From: Paragorgia papillata
Taxonomy: Eukaryota; Cnidaria; Anthozoa; Scleralcyonacea; Coralliidae
Direction: 5' to 3'
NCBI GenBank assembly: GCA_035771165.1
Contig: JAWNZC010000409.1
Coordinates: 1-64,000 of the forward strand
Length of the DNA: 64,000 bases
The stretch's first letter is position 1; the number at the start of each line of letters is the position of its first letter. The notes beneath the pieces were generated by a model, which saw nothing but the letters and a program-made list of their open reading frames with translations, was not told the DNA's origin and searched no databases. Shown piece by piece: positions 33,101 through 48,100 of this stretch. The position numbers were made by a program, and so were the translations under genes.

Positions 33101-36100
33101 CAGTCCAAATCACATGTCAAACGCTGGGGATGCACCCAGGCAGTGCAAAGCAAATGTCAAACACTCGGATGCAGGCACCCAGGTAGTGCGAAGCAACAGT
33201 CAATCACTGGGGAAGCACCCAGGCAGTCCGAAGCAACTGTAAATCACTGGGGATTCATCCAGGCAGTCCAAATCACATGTCAAACGCTGGGGATGCACCC
33301 AGGCAATCCGAAACAAATGACAAACACTGGGATACACAGAGGCAGTCCAAATCACACGTCAAACGCTGGGGATACACCCAGGCAGTCCGAAGCAACTGTC
33401 AATCACTGGGGATGCACCCAGGCAGTCCAAATCACATGTCAATCACTGGGGATGCACCCAGGTAGTCCGAAGCAAATGTCAAACACTGGGGATGCATCCA
33501 GGTAGTCCGAAGCAAATGTCAAACACTGGGGATGCATCCAGGTAGTCCGAAGCAACTGTCAATCACTGGGGATACACCCAGGCAATCCAGATCACATGTT
33601 AAATACTGGGGATGCACCCAGGTAGTCCAGAGCGACTGTCAATCACTGGGTATGCACGCAGGCAGTCCAAATCACATGTCAACGCTGGGGATGCACCCAT
33701 GCAGTCCGAAGAAAATGTAAAACACTGGAAATGCACCCAGGTAGTCGGATGCAACTGTCAATCACTGGGGATGCACCCACGCAATCCAGGCAGTCAGAAG
33801 CAAATTTTAGTCACCAGGTATGCACCCAGGCAGTCCAAATCACATGTCAATCATTGGGGATGCACCCAGGCAGTCCGAAGCAAATGTCAATCACTGGGGA
33901 TGCGCCCAGGAAGCCCGAAGCAACTGTCAATCACAGGGGATGCACACCGGCAATCCAGATTACATGTCAATCACTGGGGATGCATCCAAGTAGTCCGAAG
34001 CAACTGTCAATCAGTGGGGATGCACCCAGGCAATCCAGGTCACATTTCAAACACTGGGGATGCACCCAGGCATTCCGAAACAAATGTCAAACACCGGGGA
34101 TTCACCCTGGCAGTCCAAATCACATGTCAATCACTGGGGATGCACCCAGGTAGTCCGAAGCAAATGTCAAACACTGGGGATGCATCCAGGTAGTCCGAAG
34201 CAAATTTCAAACACTGGGGATGCATACAGGTAGTCCGAAGCAATTGTCAATCACTGGGGATGCACCCAAGTAGTCCGAAGCAAATTTCAAACACTGGGGA
34301 TGCATCCAGGTAACCCGAAGCAAATGTCAAACACTGGGGATGCATCCAGGTAGTCCGAAGAAACTGTCAATCACTGGAGATACACCCAAGCAATCCAGAT
34401 CACATGTCAAACACTGGGGATGCACCCAGGCAGTCTAAATCACATGTCAATCACTGGTAATGCACCCAGGTAGTCCGAAGCAAATGTCAAGCACTGGGGA
34501 TGCATCCAGGCAGCCCGAAGCAACTGTCAAACACTGGGGATGTACCCAGGCATTCCAAATGACATGTCAAACATGTCAAACGTTGGGGATGCACCCAGGC
34601 AGTCCAAAGCAAAGGTCAAACACTCGGATGCAGGCACCCAGGTAGCCCGAAGCAACAGTCAATCACTGGGGATGCACCCAGGCAGTCCAAATCACATGTC
34701 AAACGCTGGGGATGCACCCAGGCAATCCGAAACAAATGTCAAACACTGGGGATGTACACAGGCATTCCAAATCACATGCCAAACACTGTGGATGCACCCA
34801 GGCAGTCCGAAAGAAATGTCAAACACTGGGATTCACCCTGGCAGTCCAAATCAAATGTCAATCACTGGGGATGCACCCAGGTGATCCGAAGCAAATCTCA
34901 AACACTGGGATACACAAAGGCAGTACAAATCACATGTCAAACGCTGGGGATGCACCCAGGCAATCCGAAACAAATGTCAAACACTGGGGATGTACACAGG
35001 CATTCCAAATCACATGCCAAACACTGTGGATGCACCCAGGCAGTCCGAAAGAAATGTCAAACACTGGGGATTCACCCTGGCAGTCCAAATCCATGTCAAT
35101 CACTGGGGATGCACCCAGGTGATCCGAAGCAAATGTCAAACACTGGGATACACAAAGGCAGTACAAATCACATGTCCAACGCTGGGGATGCACCCAGGCA
35201 GTCCGAAGCAACTGTCAATCTCTGGGGATGCATCCAGGCAGCCCAGATCACATGTCAAAGACTGGGGATGCATCCAGGCAGTCCAAAGCAAATGTCAAAC
35301 ACTCGGATGCAGGCACCCAGGTAGCCCGAAGCAACAGTCAATCACTGGGGATGCACCCAGGCAGTCCAAATCACATGTCAAACGCTGGGGATGCACCCAG
35401 GCAATCCGAAACAAATGTCAAACACTGGGGATGTACACAGGCATTCCAAATCACATGCCAAACACTGTGGATGCACCCAGGCAGTCCGAAAGAAATGTCA
35501 AACACTGGGGATTCACCCTGGCAGTCCAAATCGAATGTCAATCACTGGGGATGCACCCAGGTGATCCGAAGCAAATCTCAAACACTGGGATACACAAAGG
35601 CAGTACAAATCACATGTCAAACGCTGGGGATGCACCCAGGCAATCCGAAACAAATGTCAAACACTGGGGATGTACACAGGCATTCCAAATCACATGCCAA
35701 ACACTGTGGATGCACCCAGGCAGTCCGAAAGAAATGTCAAACACTGGGGATTCACCCTGGCAGTCCAAATCCATGTCAATCACTACCCAGGCAATCCAGG
35801 TCACATGTCAAACACTGGGGATGCACCCAGGCATTTCGAAACAAATGCCAAACACTGGGGAATCACCCTGGCAGTCCAAATCACATGTCAATCACTGGGG
35901 ATGCACCCAGGTAGTACGAAGCAAATGTCAAACACTGAGGATGCACCCAGGTAGTCGGAAGCAACTGTCAATCTCTGGGGATGCACCTAGGCAGTCCAAA
36001 TCACATGTCCATACTGGGGATGCACCCAGGCAGTCCGAAGAAAATGTCAAACCATGGGGATGCACCCAGGTAGTCCTAAGCAACTGTCAATCACTGGGTA

Positions 36101-39100
36101 TGCACTCAGGCAATCAAAATCACAAGTCAATCACTGGGGATGCCCCCGGGCAATCCGACGCAACCGTCGATCACTGGTGATGCACCCAGGCAGTCCGAAG
36201 CAAACGTCAATCACTGGGGATGCGCCAAGGAAGCCCGAAGCAACTGTCAGTCACTGGGGATGCACCCAGGCAATCCAGATCACATGTCAAACACTGGGGA
36301 TGCACCCAGGCAATCCGAAACATATGTCAAGCACTGGGGATGCACCCAGGCAGTCCAAATCACATGTCAATCACTGGGGATGCACCAAGGTAGTCCGAAG
36401 CAAATGTCAAACACTGGGGATGTACCACGCAGTCCAAATCACATGTCAAACGCTGGGGATGCACCCAGGCAGTCCAAACAAATGTCAAACACTCGGATGC
36501 AGGCACCCAGGTAGTGCGAAGCAACAGTCAATCACTGGGGAAGCACCCAGGCAGCCCGAAGCAACTGTAAATCACTGGGGATTCATCCAGGCAGTCCAAA
36601 TCACATGTCAAACGCTGGGGATGCACCCAGGCAATCCGAAACAAATGACAAACACTGGGATACACAGAGGCAGTCCAAATCACATGTCAAACGCTGGGGA
36701 TACACCCAGGCAGTCCGAAGCAACTGTCAATCACTGGGGATGCACCCAGGCAGTCCAAATCACATGTCAATCACTGGGGATGCACCCAGGTAGTCCGAAG
36801 CAAATGTCAAACACTGGGGATGCATCCAGGTAGTCCGAAGCAAATGTCAAACACTGGGGATGCATCCAGGTAGTCCGAAGCAACTGTCAATCACTGGGGA
36901 TACACCCAGGCAATCCAGATCACATGTTAAATACTGGGGATGCACCCAGGTAGTCCAGAGCGACTGTCAATCACTGGGTATGCACGCAGGCAGTCCAAAT
37001 CACATGTCAACGCTGGGGATACACCCAGGCAGTCCGAAGAAAATGTAAAACACTGGAAATGCACCCAGGTAGTCGGATGCAACTGTCAATCACTGGGGAT
37101 GCACCCAGGCAATCCAGGCAGTCAGAAGCAAATGTTAATCACCAGGTATGCACCCAGGCAGTCCAAATCACATGTCAATCACTGGGGATGCACCCAGGCA
37201 GTCCGAAGCAAATGTCAATCACTGGGGATGCGCCCAGGAAGCCCGAAGCAACTGTCAATCACAGGGGATGCACACCGGCAATCCAGATTACATGTCAATC
37301 ACTGGGGATGCATCCAAGTAGTCCGAAGCAACTGTCAATCAGTGGAGATGCACCCAGGCAATCCAGGTCACATGTCAAACACTGGGGATGCACCCAGGCA
37401 TTCCGAAACAAATATCAAACACCGGGGATTCACCCTGGCAGTCCAAATCACATGTCAATCACTGGGGATGCACCCAGGCAGTCCGAAGCAACTGTCAATC
37501 ACTGGGGATGCACCCAGCCAGTCCAAATCACATGTCAATCACTGGGGATGCACCCAGGTAGTCCGAAGCAAATGTCAAACACTGGGGATGCATCCAGGTA
37601 GTCCGAAGCAATTGTCAATCACTAGGGATACACCCAGGCATTCCAGATCACATGTCAAATACTGGGGATGCACCCAGGCAATTCGAAACAAATGTCAAAC
37701 ACTGGGGACGCACCCAGGTAGTCCAGAGCAACTGTCAATCACTGGGTATGCACGCAGGCAGGCCAAATCACATGTCAACGCTGGGGATGCACCCGGGCAG
37801 TCCGAAGAAAATGTAAAACACTGGGAATGCACCCAGGTAGTTGGATGCAACTGTCAATCACTCGGGATGCACCCAGGCAATCCAGGCAGTCAGAAGCAAA
37901 TGTTAATCACTGGGGATGCGCCCAGGAAGCCCGAAGCAACTTTCAATCACACGGGATGCACACCGGCAATCCAGATTACATGTCAATCACTGGGGATGCA
38001 TCCAGGTAGTCCGAAGCAACTGTCAATCAGTGGGGATGCACCCAGGCAATCCAAATCACATGTCAAACGCTGGGGATGCACCCAGGCAGTCCGATGAAAA
38101 TGTAAAACACTGGGAATGCACCCAGGTAGTCGGATGCAACTGTCAATCACTGGGGATGCACCCAGGCAATCCAGGCAGTCAGAAACAAATGTTAATCACT
38201 GGGGATGCGCCCAGGAAGCCCGAAGCAACTTTCAATCACACGGGATGCACACCGGCAATCCAGATTACATGTCAATCACTGGGGATGCATCCAGGTAGTC
38301 CGAAGCAACTGTCGATCAGTGGGGATGCACCCAGGCAATCCAGATCACATGTCAAACACTGGCAATGCACCCAGGCATTCCGAAACAAATGTGAAACACT
38401 GGGATACACAAAGCCAGTCCAAATCACATGTCAACGCTGGGGATGCACCCAGGCAGTCCGAAGAAAATGTAAAACACTGGAAATGCACCCAGGTAGTCGG
38501 ATGCAACTGTCAATCACTGGGGATGCACCCAGGCAATCCAGGCAGTCAGAAGCAAATGTTAATCACCAGGTATGCACCCAGGCAGTCCAAATCACATGTC
38601 AATCACTGGGGATGCACCCAGGCAGTCCGAAGCAAATGTCAATCACTGGGGATGCGCCCAGGAAGCCCGAAGCAACTGTCAATCACAGGGGATGCACACC
38701 GGCAATCCAGATTACATGTCAATCACTGGGGATGCATCCAAGTAGTCCGAAGCAACTGTCAATCAGTGGAGATGCACCCAGGCAATCCAGGTCACATGTC
38801 AAACACTGGGGATGCACCCAGGCATTCCGAAACAAATATCAAACACCGGGGATTCACCCTGGCAGTCCAAATCACATGTCAATCACTGGGGATGCACCCA
38901 GGCAGTCCGAAGCAACTGTCAATCACTGGGGATGCACCCAGCCAGTCCAAATCACATGTCAATCACTGGGGATGCACCCAGGTAGTCCGAAGCAAATGTC
39001 AAACACTGGGGATGCATCCAGGTAGTCCGAAGCAATTGTCAATCACTAGGGATACACCCAGGCATTCCAGATCACATGTCAAATACTGGGGATGCACCCA

Positions 39101-42100
39101 GGCAATTCGAAACAAATGTCAAACACTGGGGACGCACCCAGGTAGTCCAGAGCAACTGTCAATCACTGGGTATGCACGCAGGCAGGCCAAATCACATGTC
39201 AACGCTGGGGATGCACCCGGGCAGTCCGAAGAAAATGTAAAACACTGGGAATGCACCCAGGTAGTTGGATGCAACTGTCAATCACTCGGGATGCACCCAG
39301 GCAATCCAGGCAGTCAGAAGCAAATGTTAATCACTGGGGATGCGCCCAGGAAGCCCGAAGCAACTTTCAATCACACGGGATGCACACCGGCAATCCAGAT
39401 TACATGTCAATCACTGGGGATGCATCCAGGTAGTCCGAAGCAACTGTCAATCAGTGGGGATGCACCCAGGCAATCCAAATCACATGTCAAACGCTGGGGA
39501 TGCACCCAGGCAGTCCGATGAAAATGTAAAACACTGGGAATGCACCCAGGTAGTCGGATGCAACTGTCAATCACTGGGGATGCACCCAGGCAATCCAGGC
39601 AGTCAGAAACAAATGTTAATCACTGGGGATGCGCCCAGGAAGCCCGAAGCAACTTTCAATCACACGGGATGCACACCGGCAATCCAGATTACATGTCAAT
39701 CACTGGGGATGCATCCAGGTAGTCCGAAGCAACTGTCGATCAGTGGGGATGCACCCAGGCAATCCAGATCACATGTCAAACACTGGCAATGCACCCAGGC
39801 ATTCCGAAACAAATGTGAAACACTGGGATACACAAAGGCAGTCCAAATCACATGTCAAACGCTGGGGATGCACCCAGGCAGTCCCAAGCAACTGTCAATC
39901 ACTGGGGATGCACCCAGGCAGTCCAAATCACATGTCAATCACTGGGGATGCATCGAGGTAATCCGAAGCAAATGTGAAACACTGGCGATGCATCCAGGTA
40001 GTCCGAAGCAACTGTCAATCACTGGGGATAAACCCAGGCAATCCAGATCACATATCAAATACCGGGGTGCACCCAGGCAATCCGAAACAAATGACAAACA
40101 CTGGGGATGCACCCAGGCAGTCCAAATCACATGTCAATCACTGGGGATGCACCCAGGTAGTCCGAAGCAAATGTCGAACACTGGGGATGCATCCAGGTAG
40201 TCCGAAGCAAATGTCAAACACTGGGGATGCATCCAGGTAGGCCGAAGCAACTGTCAATCACTGGGGATGCATCCAGGTAACCCGAAGCAAATGTCAAACT
40301 CTGGGGATTCATCCAGGTAGGCCGAAGCAACTGTCAATCACTGGGGATGCACCCAGGCAGTCCAAATCACATGTCAATCACTGGGGATGCACCCAGGTAG
40401 TCCGAAGCAAATGTCAAACACTGGGGATGCATCCAGATAGTCCGAAGCAATTGTCAATCACTAGGGATACACCCAGGCATTCCAGATCACATGTCAAATA
40501 CTGGGGATGCACCCAGGCAATTCGAAACAAATGTCAAACACTGGGGACGCACCCAGGTAGTCCAGAGCAACTGTCAATCACTGGGTATGCACGCAGGCAG
40601 GCCAAATCACATGTCAACGCTGGGGATGCACCCGGGCAGTCCGAAGAAAATGTAAAACACTGGGAATGCACCCAGGTAGTTGGATGCAACTGTCAATCAC
40701 TCGGGATGCACCCAGGCAATCCAGGCAGTCAGAAGCAAATGTTAATCACTGGGGATGCGCCCAGGAAGCCCGAAGCAACTTTCAATCACACGGGATGCAC
40801 ACCGGCAATCCAGATTACATGTCAATCACTGGGGATGCATCCAGGTAGTCCGAAGCAACTGTCAATCAGTGGGGATGCACCCAGGCAATCCAAATCACAT
40901 GTCAAACGCTGGGGATGCACCCAGGCAGTCCGATGAAAATGTAAAACACTGGGAATGCACCCAGGTAGTCGGATGCAACTGTCAATCACTGGGGATGCAC
41001 CCAGGCAATCCAGGCAGTCAGAAGCAAATGTTAATCACTGGGGATGCGCCCAGGAAGCCCGAAGCAACTTTCAATCACACGGGATGCACACCGGCAATCC
41101 AGATTACATGTCAATCACTGGGGATGCATCCAGGTAGTCCGAAGCAACTGTCGATCAGTGGGGATGCACCCAGGCAATCCAGATCACATGTCAAACACTG
41201 GCAATGCACCCAGGCATTCCGAAACAAATGTGAAACACTGGGATACACAAAGGCAGTCCAAATCACATGTCAAACGCTGGGGATGCACCCAGGCAGTCCC
41301 AAGCAACTGTCAATCACTGGGGATGCACCCAGGCAGTCCAAATCACATGTCAATCACTGGGGATGCATCGAGGTAATCCGAAGCAAATGTGAAACACTGG
41401 CGATGCATCCAGGTAGTCCGAAGCAACTGTCAATCACTGGGGATAAACCCAGGCAATCCAGATCACATATCAAATACCGGGGTGCACCCAGGCAATCCGA
41501 AACAAATGACAAACACTGGGGATGCATCCAGGTAGTCCGAAGCAAATGTCAAACACTGGGGATGCATCCAGGTAGGCCGAAGCAACTGTCAATCACTGGG
41601 GATGCATCCAGGTAACCCGAAGCAAATGTCAAACACTGGGGATGCATCCAGGTAGTCCGAAGAAACTGTCAATCACTGGGGATACACCCAGGCAATCCAG
41701 ATCACATGTCAAACACTGGGGATGCACCCAGGCCGTCTAAATCACATGTCAATCACTGGTAATGCACCCAGGTAGTCCGAAGCAAATGTCAAGAACTGGG
41801 GATGCATCCAGGTAGCCCGAAGCAACTGTCAAACACTGTGGATGTACCCAGGCATACCAAATGACATGTCAAACATGTCAAACGTTGGGGATGCACCCAG
41901 GCAGTCCAAAGCAAATGTCAAACACTCGGATGCAGGCACCCAGGTAGCCCGAAGCAACAGTCAATCACTGGGGATGCACCCAGGCAGTCCAAATCACATG
42001 TCAAACGCTGGGGATGCACCCAGGCAATCCGAAACAAATGTCAAACACTGGGGATGTACACAGGCATTCCAAATCACATGCCAAACACTGTGGATGCACC

Positions 42101-45100
42101 CAGGCAGTCCGAAAGAAATGTCAAACACTGGGGATTCACCCTGGCAGTCCAAATCACATGTCAATCACTGGGGATGCACCCAGGTGATCCGAAGAAAATG
42201 TCAAACACTGGGATACACAAAGGCATTCCAAATCACATGCCAAACACTGTGGATGCACCCAGGCAGTCCGAAAGAAATGTCAAACACTGGGGATTCACCC
42301 TGGCAGTCCAAATCACATGTCAATCACTGGGGATGCACCCAGGTGATCCGAAGCAAATGTCAAACACTGGGATACACAAAGGCAGTACAAATCACATGTC
42401 AAACGCTGGGGATGCACCCAGGCAGTCCGAAGCAACTGTCAATCTCTGGGGATGCACCCAGGCAGCCCAGATCACATGTCAAAGACTGGGGATGCATCCA
42501 GGCAGTCCAAAGCAAATGTCAAACACTCGGATGCAGGCACCCAGGTAGCCCGAAGCAACAGTCAATCACTGGGGATGCACCCAGGCAGTCCAAATCACAT
42601 GTCAAACGCTGGGGATGCACCCAGGCAGTCCGAAGAAAATATAAAACACTGGGAATGCACCCAGGTAGTCGGATGCAACTGTCAATCACTGGGGATGCAC
42701 CCAGGCAATCCAGGCAGTCAGAAGCAAATGTTAATCACTGGGGATGCGCCCAGGAAGCCCGAAGCAACTTTCAATCACACGGGATGCACACCGGCAATCC
42801 AGATTACATGTCAATCACTGGGGATGCATCCAGGTAGTCCGAAGCAACTGTCAATCAGTGGGGATGCACCCAGGCAATCCAGATCACATGTCAAACACTG
42901 TCAATGCACCCAGGCATTCCGAAACAAATGTCAAACACTGGGGATTCACCCTGGCAGTCCAAATCACATGTCCATCACTGGGGATGCACCCAGGTAGTCC
43001 GAAGCAAATGTCAAACACTGGGATGCACAAAGGCAGTCCAAATCACATGTCAAACGCTGGGGATTCACCCAGGCAGTCCCAAGCAACTGTCAATCACTGG
43101 GGATGCACCCAGGCAGTCCAAATCACATGTCAATCACTGGGGATGCATCGAGGTAGTCCGAAGCAAATGTGAAACACTGGGGATGCATCCGGGTAGTGCG
43201 AAGCAACTGTCAATCACTGGGGATAAACCCAGGCAATCCAGATTACATGTCAAATACCGGGGTGCACCCAGGCAATCCGAAACAAATGACAAACATTGGG
43301 GATGCACCCAGGCAGTCCAAATCACATGTCAATCACTGGGGATGCACCCAGGTAGTCCGAAGCAAATGTCGAACACTGGGAATGCATCCAGGTAGTCCGA
43401 AGCAAATGTCAAACACTGGGGATGCATACAGGTAGTCCGAAGCAATTGTCAATCACTAGGGATACCCCCAGGCAGTCCAAATCACATGTCAAACGCTGGG
43501 GATGCACCCAGGCAATCCGAAACAAATGTCAAACACTGGGGATATACACAGGCATTCCCAATCACATGCCAAACACTGTGGATGCACCCAGGCAGTCCGA
43601 AAGAAATGTCAAACACTGGGGATTCACCCTGGCAGTCCAAATCACATGTCAATCACTGGGGATGCACCCAGGTAGTCCGAAGCAAATGTCGAACACTGGG
43701 AATGCATCCAGGTAGTCCGAAGCAAATGTCAAACACTGGGGATGCATACAGGTAGTCCGAAGCAATTGTCAATCACTAGGGATACCCCCAGGCAGTCCAA
43801 ATCACATGTCAAACGCTGGGGATGCACCCAGGCAATCCGAAACAAATGTCAAACACTGGGGATGTACACAGGCATTACCAATCACATGCCAAACACTGTG
43901 GATGCACCCAGGCAGTCCGAAAGAAATGTCAAACACTGGGGATTCACCCTGGCAGTCCAAATCACATGTCAATCACTGGGGATGCACCCAGGTAGTCCGG
44001 AGCAACTGTCAATCAGTGGGGATACACCCAGGCAATCCAGGTCACATGTCAAACACTGGGGATGCGCCCAGGCATTCCGAAACAAATGTCAAAGACTGGG
44101 GAATCACCCTGGCAGTCCAAATCACATGTCAACCACTGGGGATGCACCCAGGTAGTACGAAGCAAATGTCAAACACAGGGATACACAGAGGCAGTCCAAA
44201 TCACATGTCAAACGCTGGCGTTGCACCCAGGCAGTCCGAAGCAACTGTCAATCACTGGGGATGCACCCAGGCAGTCCAAATCACATGTCAATCACTGGGG
44301 ATGCACCCAGGTAGTCCGAAGCAAATGTCAAACACTGGGATACACAAAGGCAGTCCAAATCACATGTCAAACGCGGGGGATGCACCCAGGCAGTCCGAAG
44401 CAACTGTCAATCACTGGGGATGCACCCTGGCAGTCCAAATCACATGTCAATCACTGGGGATGCACCGAGGTAGTCCGAAGCAAATGTGAAACACTGGGGA
44501 TGCATCCAGGTAGTCCGAAGCAACTGTCAATCACTGGGGATAAACCCAGGCAATCCAGATCACATGTCAAATACCGGGGTGCACCCAGGCAATCCGAAAC
44601 AAATGACAAACACTGGGGATGCACCCAGGCAGTCCAAATCACATGTCAATCACTGGGGATGCACCCAGGTAGTCCGAAGCAAATGTCAAACACTGGGGAT
44701 GCATCCAGGTAGTCCGAAGCAAATGTCAAACACTGGGGATGCATCCAGGTAGTCCGAAGCAAATGTCAAACACTGGGGATGCATCCAGGTAGTCCGAAGC
44801 AAATGTCAAACACTGGGGATGCATCCAGGTAGGCCGAAGCAACTGTCAATCACTGGGGATGCACCCAAGTAGTCCGATACAAATGTCAAACACTTTGGAT
44901 GCATCCAGGTAACCCGAAGCAAATGTCAAACACTGGGGATGCATCCAGGTAGTCCAAAGAAACTGGCAATCACTGGGGATACACCCAGGCAATCCAGATC
45001 ACATGTCAAACACTGGGGATGCACCCAGGCAGTCTAAATCACATGTCAATCACTGGGAATGCACCCAGGTAGCCCGAAGCAACTGTCAAACACTGGGGAT

Positions 45101-48100
45101 GTACCCAGGCATTCCAAATCACATGTCAAACGTTGGAAATGCACCCAGGCAGTCCAAAGCAAATGTCAAACACTCGGATGCAGGCACCCAGGTAGCCCGA
45201 AGCAACAGTCAATCACTGGGGATGCACCCAGGCAGTCAAAATCACATGTCAAACGCTGGGGATGCACCCAGGCAATCCGAAACAAATGTCAAACACTGGG
45301 GATGTACACAGGCATTCCAAATCACATTCCAAACACTGTGGATGCACCCAGGCAGTCCGAAAGAAATGTCAAACACTGGGGATTCACCCTGGCAGTCCAA
45401 ATCACATGTCAAACGCTGGGGATGCACCCAGGCAATCCGAAACAAATGTCAAACACTGGGGATGGACACAGGCATTCCAAATCACATGCCAAACACTGTG
45501 GATGCACCCAGGCAGTCCGAAAGAAATGTCAAACACTGGGGATTCACCCTGGCAGTCCAAATCACATGTCAATCACTGGGGATGCACCCAGGTGGTCCGA
45601 AGCAAATGTCAAACACTGGGATACACAAAGGCAGTACAAATCACATGTCAAACGCTGGGGATCCACCCAGGCAGTCCGAATCAACTGTCAATCTCTGGGG
45701 ATGCACCCAGGCGGCCCAGATCACATGTCAAAGACTGGGGATGCATCCAGGCAGTCCAAAGCAAATGTCAAACACTCGGATGCAGGCACCCAGGTAGCCC
45801 GAAGCAACAGTCAATCACTGGGGATGCACCCAGGCAGTCCAAATCACATGTCAAACGCTGGGGATGCACCTAGGCAATCCGAAACAAATGTCAATCACTG
45901 GGGATGCACCCAGGCAGTCCAAATCACATGCCAAACACTGTGGATGCACCCAGGCAGTCCGAAAGAAATGTCAAACACTGGGGATTCACCCTGGCAGTCC
46001 AAATCACATGTCAATCACTCGGGATGCACCCAGGTGATCCGAAGCAAATGTCAAACACAGGGATACACAAGGGCAGTACAAATCACATGTCAAACGCTGG
46101 GGATGCACCCAGGCAGTCCGAAGCAACTGTCAATCACTGGGGATGCACACCGGCAATCCAGATTACATGTCAATCATTGGGGATGCATCCAGGTAGTCCG
46201 AAGCAACTGTCAATCAGTGGGGATACACCCAGGCAATCCAGGTCACATGTCAAACACTGGGGATGCACCCAGGCATTCCGAAAGAAATGTCAAACACTGG
46301 GGAATCACCCTGGCAGTCCAAATCACATGTCAATCACTGGGGATGCACCCAGGTAGTCCGAAGCAAATGTCAAACACTGGGATACACAAAGGCAGTCCAA
46401 ATCACATGTCAAACGCTGGGGATGCTCCCAGGCAGTCCGAAGCAACTGTCAATCACTGGGTATGCACACAGGCAGTCCAAATCACATGTCAATCACTGGG
46501 GATGCACCGAGGTAGTCCGAAGCAAATGTGAAACACTGGGGATGCATCCAGGTAGTCCGAAGCAACTGTCAATCACTGGGGATAAACCCAGGCAATCCAG
46601 ATCACATGTCAAATATCGGGGTGCACCCAGGCAATCCGAAACAAATGACAAACACTGGGGATGCACCCAGGCAGTCCAAATCACATGTCAATCACTGGGG
46701 ATGCACCCAGGTAGTCCGAAGCAAATGTCAAACACTGGGGATGCTTCCAGGTAGTCCGAAGCAAATGTCAAACACTGGGGATGCATCCAGGTAGGCCGAA
46801 GCAACTGTCAATCACTGGGGATGCACCCAAGTAGTCCGAAGCAAATGTCAAACACTGGGGATGCATCCAGGTAACCCGAAGCAAATGTCAAACACTGGGG
46901 ATGCATCCAGGTAGTCCGAAGAAACTGTCAATCACTGGGGATACACCCAGGCAAGCCAGATCACATGTCAGACACTGGGGATGCACCCAGGCAGTCTAAA
47001 TCACATGTCAATCACTGGGAATGCACCCAGGTAGTCCGAAGCAAATGTCAAGCACTGGGGATGCATCCAGGTAGCCCGAAGCAACTGTCAAACACTGGGG
47101 ATGTACCCAGGCATTCCAAATCACATGTCAAACGTTGGGGATGCACCCAGGCAGTCCAGAGCAAATGTCAAACACTCGGATGCAGGCACCCAGGTAGCCC
47201 GAAGCAACAGTCAATCACTGGGGATGCACCCAGGCAGTCCAAATCACACGTCAAACGCTGGGGATGCACCCAGGCAATCCGAAACAAATGTCAAACACTG
47301 GGGATGTACACAGGCATTCCAAATCACATGCCAAACACTGTGGATGCACCCAGGCAGTCCGAAAGAAATGTCAAACACTGGGGATTCACCCTGGCAGTCC
47401 AAATCACATGTCAATCACTGGGGATGCACCCAGGTGATCCGAAGCAAATGTCAAACACTGGGATACGCAAAGGCAGTACAAATCACATGTCAAACGCTGG
47501 GGATGCACCCAGGCAGTCCGAAGCAACTGTCAATCACTGGGGATGCACACCGGCAATCCAGATTACATGTCAATCACTGGGGATGCATCCAGGTAGTCCG
47601 AAGCAACTGTCAATCAGTGGGGATACACCCAGGCAATCCAGGTCACATGTCAAACACTGGGGATGCACCCAGGCATTCCGAAAGAAATGTCAAACACTGG
47701 GGAATCACCCTGGCAGTCCAAATCACATGTCAATCACTGGGGATGCACCCAGGTAGTCCGAAGCAAATGTCAAACACTGGCATACACAAAGGCAGTCCAA
47801 ATCACATGTCAAACGCTGGGGATGCTCCCAGGCAGTCCGAAGCAACTGTCAATCACTGGGTATGCACACAGGCAGTCCAAATCACATGTCAATCACTGGG
47901 GATGCACCCAGGCAATCCGAAACAAATGTCAAACACTGGGGATGTACACAGGCATTCCAAATCACATGTCAATCACTGGGGATGCACCCAGGCAATCCGA
48001 AACAAATGTCAAACACTGGGGATGTACACAGGCATTCCAAATCACATGCCAAACACTGTGGATGCACCCAGGCAGTCCGAAAGATGTGTCAAACACTGGG

